From contig JAXRKP010000174.1 of assembly GCA_037039925.1 (NCBI GenBank), positions 186,001 through 250,000 on the forward strand: 64,000 nt of DNA, given 5' to 3'. The notes under the pieces were generated by a model, which searched no databases, had not been told where the DNA came from, and worked only from the letters and a program-made list of their open reading frames with translations. The number at the start of each line of letters is the position of its first letter. Position 1 is the stretch's first letter. Origin of the DNA: Doris montereyensis (taxonomy: Eukaryota > Mollusca > Gastropoda > Nudibranchia > Dorididae). Below, piece by piece: positions 11,893 through 25,500 of the stretch. The position numbers and the translations under genes were made by a program.

Positions 11893-14800
11893 CTACTTAA
11901 CTGTCCACACGTGCTGCCAAAATTATATGTCAATGATGTACCTGTAATATACATGTACCTCTCCTTTGTCCCTGAGTCTCTAAGGCAAGACAGTTGTCAC
12001 ATGTGTATTTTATTGTCCTCCGACTACAAGTCCTCATTTGAAGGCTTTGCAACATGACAATCAAGTAATGAAAGCATGGAAGCAACTTTACATCAAGACA
12101 CACATACTGGTATAATATAATACATGTATATATTACATATACAGCAGTTGCCATCTTAATGCCTGTTTCTCCTAAATGCCTGCAATCTGAGTGAAACCAA
12201 TTTGTTTCTAAATAATCACCCCCCCAACCCGTTTCATGACCAAGATTTCGCCATAAATGCCCGGTCTCTGCAATGGCAACTGCAAGTATAATCTTTTCCA
12301 AATTATCATAAAGTATGTCCGTAATTGATAAAATAAAAAATAAAACATATGTGATATATAAATGTAACCCCGTCGCCAATATGGTTAATTTATGCCCATC
12401 ACCAGTTCGCAATGCATTGCAGCCACCTTACATATAACTATCAATGTAATGTAATGACTACCTTTCTCCACCCACTGTACCGTACAGTCTTTGTCCCATT
12501 GGATCACTGGTTAGTCGCCAGACAATAGGCGAATTAAACTTGAACTAGTTGAACAGTCTTCCAGATTCCACCCATAACTCTTCCCTTGAAATTACCTGGT
12601 AATTTTAATTGACTGGACACAAACAGTTTTATTGCTCCCCTACATGGCGAGCAATGGCCAACCGGCCCGGGTGCTCATCACCCGAGTGTTAAAGAATTGT
12701 TTCAAGTCGTCCCTATTTTTCCCATTCAACTTTACGTACAATTGAGGACTCTTCCAAAACAAACGACCTGGCTATGAAACTTTATCTGTCTGTCCGTTGA
12801 TCATCCCGATTTTTTGCCCTGACTGATTTCCCCCCCCCCCATAAATGTCCATTTAAACTAAATACCCGTTTCTCTGCCTCCCAAGCACCAGACATTTAGG
12901 TGGTGGTAACTACTGTGTCACTAAAACTAGACACGGTGAGCAATTGTAGAAAAGCAAATTTGTGCATTCAACTTGAACAAAAACACAATGCCTGAGTAGA
13001 AAACCTTTTTTCCGCCAATCAGGTTTATTTTGTCTTGCCGCTTTTTGTTTGATAAAAGTTTTGACGTAAGATGACATGAATGATGTGGTGTGGTTAACAT
13101 AACAACTAGTGACATCACCATTTTAACTTTAACTAGAAACAAAAACAACAACCACACAAATTTAGGGGTATGGGGTAAGTTTGCACAGACAAATTATCAA
13201 CTCAATCATTTACAGCAAATGCCTTTTCTATGTTTTTGACTTTGGCGTCCATACAAACAACAGGAGGTTGGACCAAGCTGGTAAATCACATAAAACTAAT
13301 AAAACGTCTTCAGTGATATATGTAAATCAAAATTCATAAAATTTTAAAAATAGTACAAAACAATCAGTAAAACATAAATTACATCTCAGCTATAATATTA
13401 TGCAATTTATTTCTGCCAACACATTGTAAGAACAGGTAGAGATGGTGAGTGCTTTGGCACGTGATTATTTCAAATGCTGCCACTCTAAAATATAAAGGCT
13501 TCGTAATTTGAAGAAAGAGACACACTATTCACCTCAAGTACAACAACTATGTTGGTCTTCAACTTCAATACAAAATAAAATTCATCTTTTTCTTTTTGAA
13601 AGGCCTAGAGATGGGATCATTTTAAAGAAGGAAAATTCTAATGTTGCATCACAGAGACAAGGCTGATATTGGTGAAAACGGTAAAGATTTTTTTATCTCA
13701 GCACACACCCACAAACACACACACATAGATAATGTAAAGATACACAAATTTATACATTTGCACATTATCCAGATCTCATGAGAAACCAAATTACCATTGA
13801 ATGGTAATGTAATATACTACGCATACTGAGTAAATGAGACTGGACCCAATCGCACGTCTTCCACCAAACACAAGGTAAATGATAAAGACAACGGATTGGA
13901 GAGAGAAACAGCTGCCACATTCTACCAAAGGATGAGCAGTTCAAGTCAACACAAAATTTCTGGCCCTCTCATTTGTCAATTTATCATATTGAATATTATG
14001 ACTCAATGTGACAAGAAAAAAGTCAAGCATAAAAAACGAATTCTCTTTTCCTGACTTGATTTACCTCAGTAGAGTAAAAGAAAATGAAGTCAATTAGATA
14101 ATATGCCATAATATAAGTTGTATACGTGCACAACAAAGATAAATGTGTCCACTATGTCAAATCGACAATCAGATCCTGTTAAGACCAAACTTATTGCCAT
14201 TGGTGACTAAAGTAAAAAGCAGAATTACTTCAAATAACCAAAATGCTCTAAAGCATGGCAATTTTCACGTACAATGCAGGTGATATGTTTTTAAGCTGTG
14301 GGCTTGATGCCAGAAAACTTTTTAATATTAACGCTGATTGTTCTAACTTGAAGCAAAGGAGGTAATGAGACAATATCATTATTTCTGGATTTGTTTTTGT
14401 TTTTTTCAATGGCAAATTGCTTATATGAAAAGATAACCCTTAATTAAGTGTTCAGACGACTGTTCTTAACAAGCTTAACTTTCCAACTACTTGAACCATG
14501 CCTTGTGTGATTACAGACATCCAATAACCCCCCCCCATGGAAAAGATTTCAAAGTTGGCACGAGAGGAACCATTTAAAAACCCCAAAACCAGCTTCTTTC
14601 TCTTTCTAGTTAAATTGTTTATGGTGACGTGGCTAAAGGATCAATACATAAATGCTCTGCTAGATAGGATGAAACAAACGAGTGTTCGGGTGAAGCCAAA
14701 ATGCCTGCTTGAGACTTCAACATAGACATTTAGACAATAAGCACCCATAAACTTTTAAAGATATTTTTTACTTTAAAACTATTCACTTCTGTCTGTCTAC

Positions 14801-15140
14801 AAATAACTACCTTTATGTCAACAAGCCCAGCCTTTGCGGGGGAAAACTTTGAGGTAGACAATGTGTGTATGCCATTTAATTTACTACCGCTAGGCATGAA
14901 CTTCTCTGTAATCTTACCTATAGGCAACTCACACACTTTGAATGATGAAACACTTGTCATATAACCTATACAAATATATAAAGTCTAAATAGGCAACAAC
15001 TATATATATTATATATATATATATATGTATAGATGCTGGATGGTCTAAACAAATGTCTTATGCTGCCAGATTGGCGTGTGATCATGTCATAGAAATATAC
15101 ACCAAGGCTTCTCTCAATAAAATCAATACATAATGCTGCC
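11893..15140. other. No gene seen
   Basis: AT-rich sequence with short open frames and a C-run at 12831-12840. It lies 3' of BAX on the minus strand and could include BAX 3' UTR or spacer, but no exon, RNA gene or clear repeat was recognised. Confidence 0.5.
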
Positions 15141-15159
15141 CGATGTGAGACCCCAGGTA

Positions 15160-15265
15160 AAAGCATCACACATCCCAGCATGCTTCACAACGTACGTACT
15201 GTCATTCAGTCTTGTGGGTATTCACATCCCAGCATGCTTCACAACATACGTGCTGTCATTCAGTC
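15160..15265 (+). repeat. 53-bp tandem duplication
   Basis: Two copies of a unit beginning 'CACATCCCAGCATGCTTCAC' and ending 'CATTCAGTCTTG'. Confidence 0.85.
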
Positions 15266-15361
15266 TTGCGGGTAGTCGCTTTATAAAACCTCTAATACGT
15301 AGATATGTAAAACATACATCTAAATGGCGTTATAATTCTGACATTTATCCAAATGATGTCA

Positions 15362-15505
15362 TGCATTTGTCTCACACATATTGCTACTTGACGTCATATT
15401 TCCCAAACGTATTGTGAGATTTGTCTCACACATATTGCTAATTGACGTCATGTTTCCCAAATGTATTGTGAGATTTGTCTCACACATATTGCTACTTGAT
15501 GTCAT
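15362..15505 (+). repeat. ~59-bp tandem repeat, 2.5 units
   Basis: 'TTGTCTCACACATATTGCTA' recurs three times, each followed by a TGACGTCA- or TGATGTCA-type octamer (CRE-like palindrome in two units). Confidence 0.85.
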
Positions 15506-15639
15506 AAACGCCTCTTTAGAAAACGTAGGGACATAGGAAAACAATTTCTTTTCCACTAGTGCAAATAAATGGGTCTATTGAGAAATTTAAATATGGTAAA
15601 AAGCAAGTCCCGTACTCTGAAGAGTAGAGTTCTGATTTT

Positions 15640-15835
15640 CCCAGGCATGTGGCATGTTGTTATTGCTTTCCATGCCCCTCTACATCCACCAAGTCTAAAT
15701 ATATAAATATATATATATATAGCTACCGATGTCACTGCTGGGTGGACAGGAAGGTCAGAAACTGGGAATCGAACTCGGGTATCATAAGTGAAAGGCAGAC
15801 ATTCTGTTGACTGAGCTACCGGCACTTCATGTATA
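15640..15835 (-). mobile_element. tRNA-derived SINE, second copy
   Basis: The minus strand has box A-like 'GTAGCTCAGTCAACAGAA' and box B 'GAGTTCGATTCCC'. The body shares 'TGACCTTCCTGTCCACCCAG' with the copy at 9870-10050 and is interrupted by an AT microsatellite at 15697-15720. Confidence 0.72.
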
Positions 15836-15939
15836 CGACATGTCACTAAAACGAGAGATATTCTAACCCTTTCCCCTCAAGGTAAGAAAATCTACAAACA
15901 AAAGCAAAGTTGAAGATAGCACATGATAGCACTGAGCTC

Positions 15940-16080
15940 ATGACATGTCAAACATTTCAATGACATTGACATATGAAACATCTCAGTGACATTGGTATGT
16001 CAAACATCTCAGTGACAGTGACATGTCAAACATCTCAGTGACATTGATATGTCAAACATCTCAGTGACAGTGACATGAGC
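15940..16080 (+). repeat. ~26-bp tandem repeat, five units
   Basis: 'ATGTCAAACATCTCAGTGAC' recurs with one diverged unit at the left end. Confidence 0.85.
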
Positions 16081-16636
16081 CTTTTGATTCCATTGTCATT
16101 CTTATCAAACATGGATTGGTGTCATAAATCCCCATATAACATGTTTACATGAAAGAAATTTACATTTTTTTCTTTTTTGTTTGTTTTGAGGAGGTAAAGC
16201 TACAAGGAAATGATGGAGTGACTGTATGGCATACAACTTGATGGCATACAACATGAGGCCATTTCACAATTAAATTATTCAACCACAACAGTATCAGTCA
16301 TAGAATTATGTCAATGAACAGTGTATAAAGAAACATAAACATGACATTTCCTCTGGCTTATATGTTAGTGGTAGTGTAAATGACAAATGAGTAATTCTTC
16401 TGTCTCTCTCTGGAAACAAAAAGTGATCCAGTTTTTAAAAGTTGTCAATAAATAAATTTAAGTAACAAGCACACAAACAAAAAACAGAATCCCCCCCCCC
16501 CCCCCCAAAGATGTTAGGAAGAACAAGTCACATCCTAGAACTGTTGGCTTTTTTAAAATACAGAAAACGAGCACATGACATCCGAGTAGGAAAGTACAAA
16601 AAGAGACCTAATTACACATTGCCTACACACAGCGGT

Positions 16637-16744
16637 CTATGAAAAATTCTTGTACATATAAACCCCGGCACAGGCAACCAGGCCAGTGAACACCACAAGC
16701 GACACCTGTCTTGTTGTTGTGCCAAAGTACTCACGGATCGCTTC
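16637..16744 (-). CDS. BAX: BAX exon 6: BH2 end and membrane anchor
   Basis: After acceptor CAG (16745-16747) the frame reads EAIREYFGTTTRQ, then about 19 hydrophobic residues and a basic end YMYKNFS before TAG. This is the tail-anchor helix that targets the outer mitochondrial membrane. Confidence 0.93.
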   Translation of the reverse strand, partial: EAIREYFGTTTRQVSLVVFTGLVACAGVYMYKNFS

Positions 16745-19700
16745 CTGTTGAGACGAAATGGACAAATATTTAAACAATCATTTAAAGGTCACAAAGTTTC
16801 GACACTTGAAATAACATAAAATACTGTTGACAGTGTAAATAATCTTAACCTTTGAAAGGAAATACAGTCCAACCTGTCCGTGACGACCAATAATAATCAT
16901 AGACAAAAGTGGTGGTCGTTATGGAAAGGTTGTAATGTGGGTGGATAGGATTTGTCTAATTAAAAGAAAACAAAACTTTCCCTTTTTGAGTTTTAGGACT
17001 GCCAATGTGCACTCTGGATAATCTTGTACTCTCAACAAAATCAGAATCAGTGTGCACTTTGGATAATCTTGTACTCTCAACAAAATTAAAATCAGTGTGC
17101 ACCCTGGTTAATCTGGTACTCTCAACAAAATCATCTAATCTTGTTCTCTCAACAAAATCAGAATCAGTGTTTTGCACCCTAGCTAATCTTGTACTCTCAA
17201 CAAAATCAGAATCAGTGTTTTGCACCCTAGCTTATCTTGTATTCTCAACAAAATCAGAATCAGTCTTTTGCACCCTAGCTTATCTTGTACTCTCAACAAA
17301 ATTGGAATCAGTGTTTTGCACCCTAGCTAATCTTGTACTCTCAACAAAATCAGATTCAGTGTTTTGTACCCTAGCTAATCTTGTACTCTCAACAAAATCA
17401 GAATCAGTGTTTTGCACCCTAGCTAATCTTGTACTCTCAACAAAATCAGAATCAGTGTTTTGCACCCCAGCTAATCTTGTACTCTCATGCCACGCAAAGT
17501 TCCATAGGGCATAAATAATGATTTTCTTAATGAATCAAATTGACATTGACAGCTAATTTTGAAATTATTAAAAAAAAAAAGACAAAAGGCGTAAAAGAAA
17601 AGCAATATAATACCACCATCGACAAGAATAAATAAATGATCAAAATCCACAATCCCTCACTCAACAACGTACCCAGCCACCGCGATCTAAGATCCAGCGT
17701 GAGACATTGCTCCGTATAAAGTCCACAATGAGGTTGATGATGGCACGCATCAAGGGAATCCTGTCCAAAGCCTGTAGTGAAACGGGAAAAGGCATGACTA
17801 TGACGGAACATTTCATCTGTGATCTTGTTGGCTCTTTTACAGATTTCAAAAGAAAACTCAAAGCAAACAGTTTCACTAATTGTATTTTTATTATAGTCAT
17901 CTGAAATTGAAGTACATGTAGTAATAATGAATGATTTGATTTTTCATTATCTGCTTGATTTTATATTAGATCGTCTATATTTTTTATTACCTTCATTTTT
18001 ATTTCTATTCCATTAAGGAAACAAAATCTGAATTCATGCTAAATGCTATGACTGAAAATAAACAATAGTCAAATCCAAAATTTAAAAAGTAATGAACATT
18101 TAGGATTGCTTAAAATGCTAGATTCACGTTGACTGGACGCAAAGTGAGTAGCCAGTTCACTTGGCTAAAGTAGAACCTGCTTGAAATTCAAGGTCGCAAA
18201 CTACAGCATTATGTCGTATGCCTAGAAAAATCAGGACTCTACGGCTGATTACCCTACACTCCAGTCTTGAGTACGGGACTTACTTCTACTTTGACCCCAG
18301 AATCAAGAAAAGGTCCACACCACGGTATTCAAGCTTGCTAGTTTCTAGAATCCAAAAATGACCAAGAAATATTCTTACATTTTCTGACAGTCTTTAAGTC
18401 ATACTCCTGATAGCCCCTCTTTGAAATTAACATAATATGTCAGGCAGACGAAAAAGCAGAAGCATAGGTCTGGCTTCCTCTAACTCAGCTATGCTCACCT
18501 TGACACAGACTTTATAGGCAAAGTAAAACTCACATGTTCTCACCTTGACACAGACTTTATAGGTAAAACAGGTGTGCTCACCTTGACACAGACTTTATAG
18601 TTAAAACTCAGGTGTGGTCACCTTGACACAGACTTTATAGGTATAACTCAGGTGTGGTCACCTTGACACAGACTTTATAGGTAAAACTCAGGTGTTTTCA
18701 CCTTGACACAGACTTTATAGGCAAAACTCAGCTGTGCTCACCTTGACACAGACTTTATAGGTAAAACTCAGCTGTGCTCACCTTGACACAGACTTTATAG
18801 GTAAAACTCAGGTGTTTTCACCTTGACACAGACTTTATAGGCAAAACTCAGCTGTGCTCACCTTGACACAGACTTTATAGGTAAAACTCAGCTGTGCTCA
18901 CCTTGACACAGACTTTATAGGTAAAACTCAGGTGTGCTCACCTTGACACAGACTTTGTAGGCAAAGTAAAAAAGTGCCACTACTCTTCCCCAAGTGAAGA
19001 CGCCGTCGTCAAAGAAATGCTTGGCCACCCTGAGCAGCGTTTGTCTCTCTGCCTCAGGGGGCACCCTTGCTACCAGTCTGCGGGCATAGACAGGAAGGAA
19101 AACATGGTGACACAGTGTGCAATACAAGCCATTGGGGAAAAATGGTGACACAACAGTAACATGAAAAAATGATGACACAAAAGTAACATGAAAAAATGGT
19201 GACACAACCAACAGTAACATAAAAAAATGGTGACACAACAGTAACATGAAAAAATGGTGACACAAAAGTAATATGAAAAAATGGTGACACAACAGTAACA
19301 TGAAAAAATGGTGATAAAACCAACAGTAACATGAAAAAATGGTGACACAACAGTAACATGAAAAAATGGTGACACAACAGTAACATGAAAAAATGGTGAC
19401 GCAACCAACAGTAATGAAAAATGGTGACACAACAGTAACAGGAAAAAAATGGTGACACAACAGTAACATGAAAAAGGTGACACAACAGTAACATGTAAAA
19501 TGGTGACACAACAGTAACATGGAAAGTTGGTGGCACAACAGTAATATCAAAAAATGGTGACACAACCAACAGTAACATGAAAAAATGGTCGCTCTATATG
19601 GGATGTGGCAGGAGGAAACGTTCTTAGAATAAAATTGGACATGGGGAGGGGGAAAAAAACGAGCTAAAGAAACAAAAACAAAACAAAATATACCCACTCT

Positions 19701-22427
19701 TGCAACTGTTGGTCTTTGTCTAAATCGTCACCTATGAACCGTAAAGCTCTGCCAATTTCTAGTACATGCTCCATGGGGGACCTGATCAATGAAATGGTAG
19801 GATAAAAAAGAAAGTCTCTATTGAAATTAAAGAACATACATTTCATAACGAATTGGCTCTTTAACAAGGGAATCTAAATCTCGCCTCATTCGTCTCTTAG
19901 GAGTGGGAAAAGCAATGACAAATAACCAGGTTACGTGAGTAGTAGGTAGTTAAATTGCGTGTTGATTACAAATACAGAGCCTTAACTCATAGACTACCAT
20001 TGTCGCACGGGTGAGATCACACTACACTTACGCCATAGTACAATTGTCGCACATGTGCAATCATAGCATTGCCGGGTCATAACTATAGAAAGATCATGAT
20101 TGCAGTAAGGTGCATCTTCTAGGCTTATTATTCTACTGTTTCATACCCAGAATGAGCTCTCTAGCGAGAACGGTTGATTTTTTATGATTTTTTTTTACTG
20201 CTGGCAGTGCAAGCCTTCGACTAAACCCGTTTTCTTTGCAAACGTACAAAACAACTACTACCACTAGTACTACAAGTAGATTTACAAGTCAGAAACAGCA
20301 TAGACCGCACTGTTGTTGATCAGTTTACCGCTCATTGTTTTCATCTATTTACTGATGGAAGTAGCGTATTGTGTGAATGGAGTCTCCAGCAAAAAAATAG
20401 ATTTTAGCTTCTCAATTTCACCCTTTCACTCATCCCCACTCAGTCAAACTAATGACACATAACCGATTTTTATTGGTGCTAATGTATAATAAAGTTTGAT
20501 CTCTTATGAACACTGTTTAAAAAATGAGGAGAAAACGATAACAAAAAGTTACAAATTTTTTAAACCCCCTACTTTTTTGGGTACCCAAGACATAATCTTG
20601 TGTCGGACCTTGGGTAGTATGAGTTAAAACTCTGGTGTAGACTGATTTCTTTCAACAACAATAGATACCACAAGAACAGTTACATTCAGCTTTATCGGGC
20701 AAGTGAAACAGGTAGACAGAATCGGATGTCTCATATCAAAAACATGTTAAATTGTTATACTCTCTTGGTTTTGGTTACGTCTAGATCTCACCACACAGCA
20801 TAGGAAATGTTGAAAGATTTTTAGAATAAGTGAGGCTAAGACTAAAGATGTCATCTTTCAATTCAATCTATTGAGAAACATTCAGATACAAAATAATCTA
20901 ACATCGTTCAAGCCATTCTTTGAGCCAGCATACTATATCACAAGTTTATCTTATAGTTATCAAAGATATACTTCTCTTCTTAGAACATTAAGTTAACCCT
21001 AAACAACAACCGATGGAAAGTAAACAATACATCGATACGTGATAGATGCATGCGAGAAGTTATAGGTGATGAATGTCTTTTGTTTTTGTATGCTCAACCT
21101 TTGAAAATGAAGAAATTTTTTGCCAATGCCAATAAGAGTAAAATAAATATGACTTAATCACTCACCAACCAAGCAAACTATGTCATTAATATCTCACATT
21201 TTATTACCAATACCCTGGACAGACAATAACTAGCCCCCCCCCCCCTCACCCTCCCTCCCCAAGCCAGGTATGTGGATGATGGACACCTAGTCCCATCGGA
21301 GACGGAAGATGAAAAGGAGGTCCTGTGTGCAGATCACAAAAATCTGTGCACGTTAAAGATCCCTTGGCTGTTTACAGGACAGTCCAGGTAAAATTTTAAA
21401 TCCTTCCAAAAGGGGTCACCTTGGTTGTGGATTTGGGAAAAACCAAACCAAACAACGCAACCAGTATGGACATTTCATATATAAAAATGAGTTCTTTTCT
21501 CACCTATGGGCGTGTCAGGTTCCTGTAGTTGGTCCATTGCAGGGGCATTTTGTATCCCGTCTTGCTGCATGCGCTCGTGGATGAAATTGTTGAGCAAATA
21601 TCGCCCTGGTTTGTGATATCATCCTGTGACAACTCATGATCTTGCGATGTAGATCCTGGTACATCTGAGGAAATGGTCAAATGTCACACAATTATTACTA
21701 CAATAAATAACTTCTAAGAGCCCAGTGGTGTCCAGGCAAACCAAACAACCCAAAATCCTACCAGTGATTACAACCGGGTGTCCAGGCAAACCAAACAACC
21801 CAAAAATCATACCAGTGATTACAACCGGGTGTCCAGGCAAACCAAACAACCCAAAATCATACCAGTGATTACAACCGGGTGTCCAGGCAAACCAAACAAC
21901 CCAAAATCATACCAGTGATTACAACGGGTGTCCAGGCAAACCAAACAACCCAAAATCCTACCAGTGATTACAACCGGTGTCCAGGCAAACCAAACAACCC
22001 AAAATCCTACCAGTGATTACAACCGGGTGTCCAGGCAAAGCAAACAACCCAAAATCCTACCAGTGATTACAACCGGGTGTCCAGGCAAACCAAACAACCC
22101 AAAATCCTACCAGTGATTACAAACGGGTGTCCAGGCAAACCAAACAACCCAAAATCCTACCAGTGATTACAACAGGGTGTCCAGGCAAACCAAACAACCC
22201 AAAATTCTATCAGTGATTACAACCGGGTATCCAGGCAAACCAAACAACCCAAAATCCTATCATAAAAAGGATTTAGTACCAATCAACGAGAACATACTTT
22301 TAAAAAAGGTTTTGGATATTCAATGTCAATATTCCATCTTGGCACATGTAAAACATCTGATTTTCAATAATAACGAATAAAACAACACCAAAAGCACTAT
22401 TTACACCTCAAAATATGCTCCCAAAAT

Positions 22428-22517
<90 letters not shown>

Positions 22518-25500
22518 ACTATGTAAAGCTTGTAAAGGATTACATGAACTGCAATTCATTTTCGTTCCTCCACTGAAATCTCAATGCATGCTTGTATATA
22601 TTGAAAATTCGGTGCTCCAATCTTTTGTGACTTTCTAGAATTTTGAACATTTCATCAATTAATCAACAATCACTGCCTCATTATAAATATCTGCTACTTC
22701 AGACACCAGTGATACAAAGTTCCTCATAAAGAGAATATAATTCTTGATCTGTCTGTGTTAGATTGACATTGTTACTCGCAATACTATTTAGAGTTGTGAT
22801 GTGGCACGCATGTGTTCAAGTCATTCACTTTCCACAATAATATCAATGATTTACCTTCTTTCTGTTGAAAATGTGCAGTAAATGACAATAATTTGCATGT
22901 TTAAAAACGCTGTGGATACAGCGCGGCTTCAGTACCAAAAAAAAGTAATTTAGGCAACTTTTATAATATCATTGATAGGCAGCTAGCCAATTTTTCTCTC
23001 TCTCTCTGTCTGTTTCTCTCTCTCTCTCTGTGTCTGTCTGTCTCTCTCTCTGTCTCTCTCAAACACACACACCTTATTACATTTTCATAAGTTATCCTGA
23101 GGAGACAGGGGGTTCAGGGGGCTTACCTGCATTAATAGAAAAAATGTTCCATTTCGATATTATACATTATTTTATACTCTTTGTGTCTGCCTTCTGCATT
23201 CTTCTTCTTTATATCTAACCAACTCAATTCTTGTTTCCTGATAGCGGGGAATAATGATACTATTTTACCCCTTACTGGTTCTGTTTCCCAGTTTCCCCCC
23301 ATTAAAACATAAACAAAAGCCCTCCTCTCATGTTTCCAAGTCAGTCGTCTCTCTATTATCACTCCCACTTTAGCACCGCCGCTGTGTATTTTCCACTGTT
23401 GTGTAAATGATAAGCGGTGTTAACACCTGCAGCGCGGTGACCAGATATCTCCGTCTAGCCTTGACAAACTGTGTTGTGCAAAGGCCAGCTTCTGCTGGAG
23501 GTGTTAGGTTTCAAGGTGAGAAGAATAGACCATTCTGTTACAGAGAATGAAAGGATTTTATTGAAGTGAAAAGCATTGTAAAGGGGCTATTCTTACGCAA
23601 ATTGACCACAGCTGCCAATCGTATTTTGCTATATATTTATCATAGCTATAAGGCATCAATATTACTTGGTTTATTAATAACTGTATCAGAAAATAAAGGT
23701 TTCATATCTAAATATTACAAGTTATAAAGTTATGTGGATTTTTAATGCATAACACAGTACACAGCACAAAAAAACACGAACCAGCCATTAGGCTCAAGCC
23801 CCGCACTGATGTAAGAATCGACTGGGCAAAGTGAATTCCGATGGAACTTTGTTTCATCCAACATTTATCGAGTTCAAATCATAACAGGTGAGGGGTATCC
23901 CCATTTTTAAGCTGTGACATTATTCTAGTCATATCATGTGATCTTATAGGGTCAGGGAAACTTATTTTACGATTATTCTGCAAAACAACGAGATATTTTG
24001 GCAATGTTGCTATTTTAGGCTTCCCCTCAAATTGTTTGTAACGATCTATTATTATTTCGAATTGCCATAGACGGGTGGTCGAATTGCTGTAAGTAAAATT
24101 TATCCTCTAACGCAAATTCTACCATTTCATCATTGTCACTTATTTATATTATAACACTTAATCTTCCGCTAGCTGAAAGGAAAAGTCCTCCTTTTTTTAT
24201 CAGCTCCAATTTTACCTTTCGGTGTATGGGTTTAGATGCCCGAGATGATGCTTCAATGCCTCTTTTATATCTTCTTCCCACTTTCTCCGAGGTCAGTCTT
24301 TTGGTCTTTTACCTTGGGCTTTAGCACTGTATACTGATTTAGCTACTTTTTGTGTCGTTCATTCTGTTTACATGCCCAAACCATCTCAATTGATTTATTT
24401 CTATCTTAGTTTTTATGCCATCTGCTTTGGTTTGATCACTTATTGTTGTGTTTCTGATTTTGTTTCTTTTAGTTTCCCCTACTACTCTTCTTAGATATTT
24501 CTTTCAGCTGCTTGTGCTCTACTGTATTCTCTACTCTGTCTATGGTCCAGGTTTCACTGCCATAGAGGAGAGTAGGACAATAAACTGTGTTGTATAGAGC
24601 CATTTTGGTTTTTGTTGACAATTCTTGTTTACCTATAAATGCCTTTCCTATATGGTTATATTATATTGTCATTGCCATTTGGATTCTCTGGCTGATTTCT
24701 TCTCTTAGTTTGCCCTCTGAGTTAATCATTACTCCTAGGTAATTAATATGAAGGAGCCCCAGTGGAAAAATTCCTTGAGAGAAACATTGACTTGCACCTG
24801 TGTTTTATTGCCTTACAAAAGGTATTTGACACTGTGAGGAGGTATGAACTATGTCATTCCTTAAAAGAACACAATGCAAAATATAGAAGCAAAATATAGA
24901 AGCCATAACAAGTTTTTATATTATATATATATGAATATATATATATATATATATTCTCAAGTCTCATTCCCGGAGTTAGACCTAGAGGAGATGGGACCAC
25001 AGAACAGGTAGGGTAGGCCTCGCAGTGGAGTGGCGAGATTGATGAGATAGCACTGCCAAGTGTCCAACGGTCATGTCAATATTTCTTTTTTCAGACTCGG
25101 CCACAGAGGCTTGTGATCAGTGAGAAGTGAGAGGAGAGGAAATCAGTATCACGGTAGGCTAGCCTACATCGCGGTCAGTTGGGCTGATTCGGTGAGAGAG
25201 AGCGATTGTCTGAGAGTGTGATCGCGGTCTTTTCAGTGAGTCAGGATACACTGCGAACAGTATGTTTTTAACTATTTTCAAATTCGATACTGCCTGGCGG
25301 TACAAAAAGTGCGATTATGCCACAATCGTTTTCAAAATGAAGGTGAAATCTTGGCGGTGCTAAAGTGTGATTATTCCCAATTCTTTCTCATTAACACTAA
25401 TTGATCGTGGATCAGAATTAGATATTCTTTAAATTATATGTTAATGTTGACGCTGCTAAGCGACAACTCAATGTCGTAGTAAATGAAAACATCAGGACTC

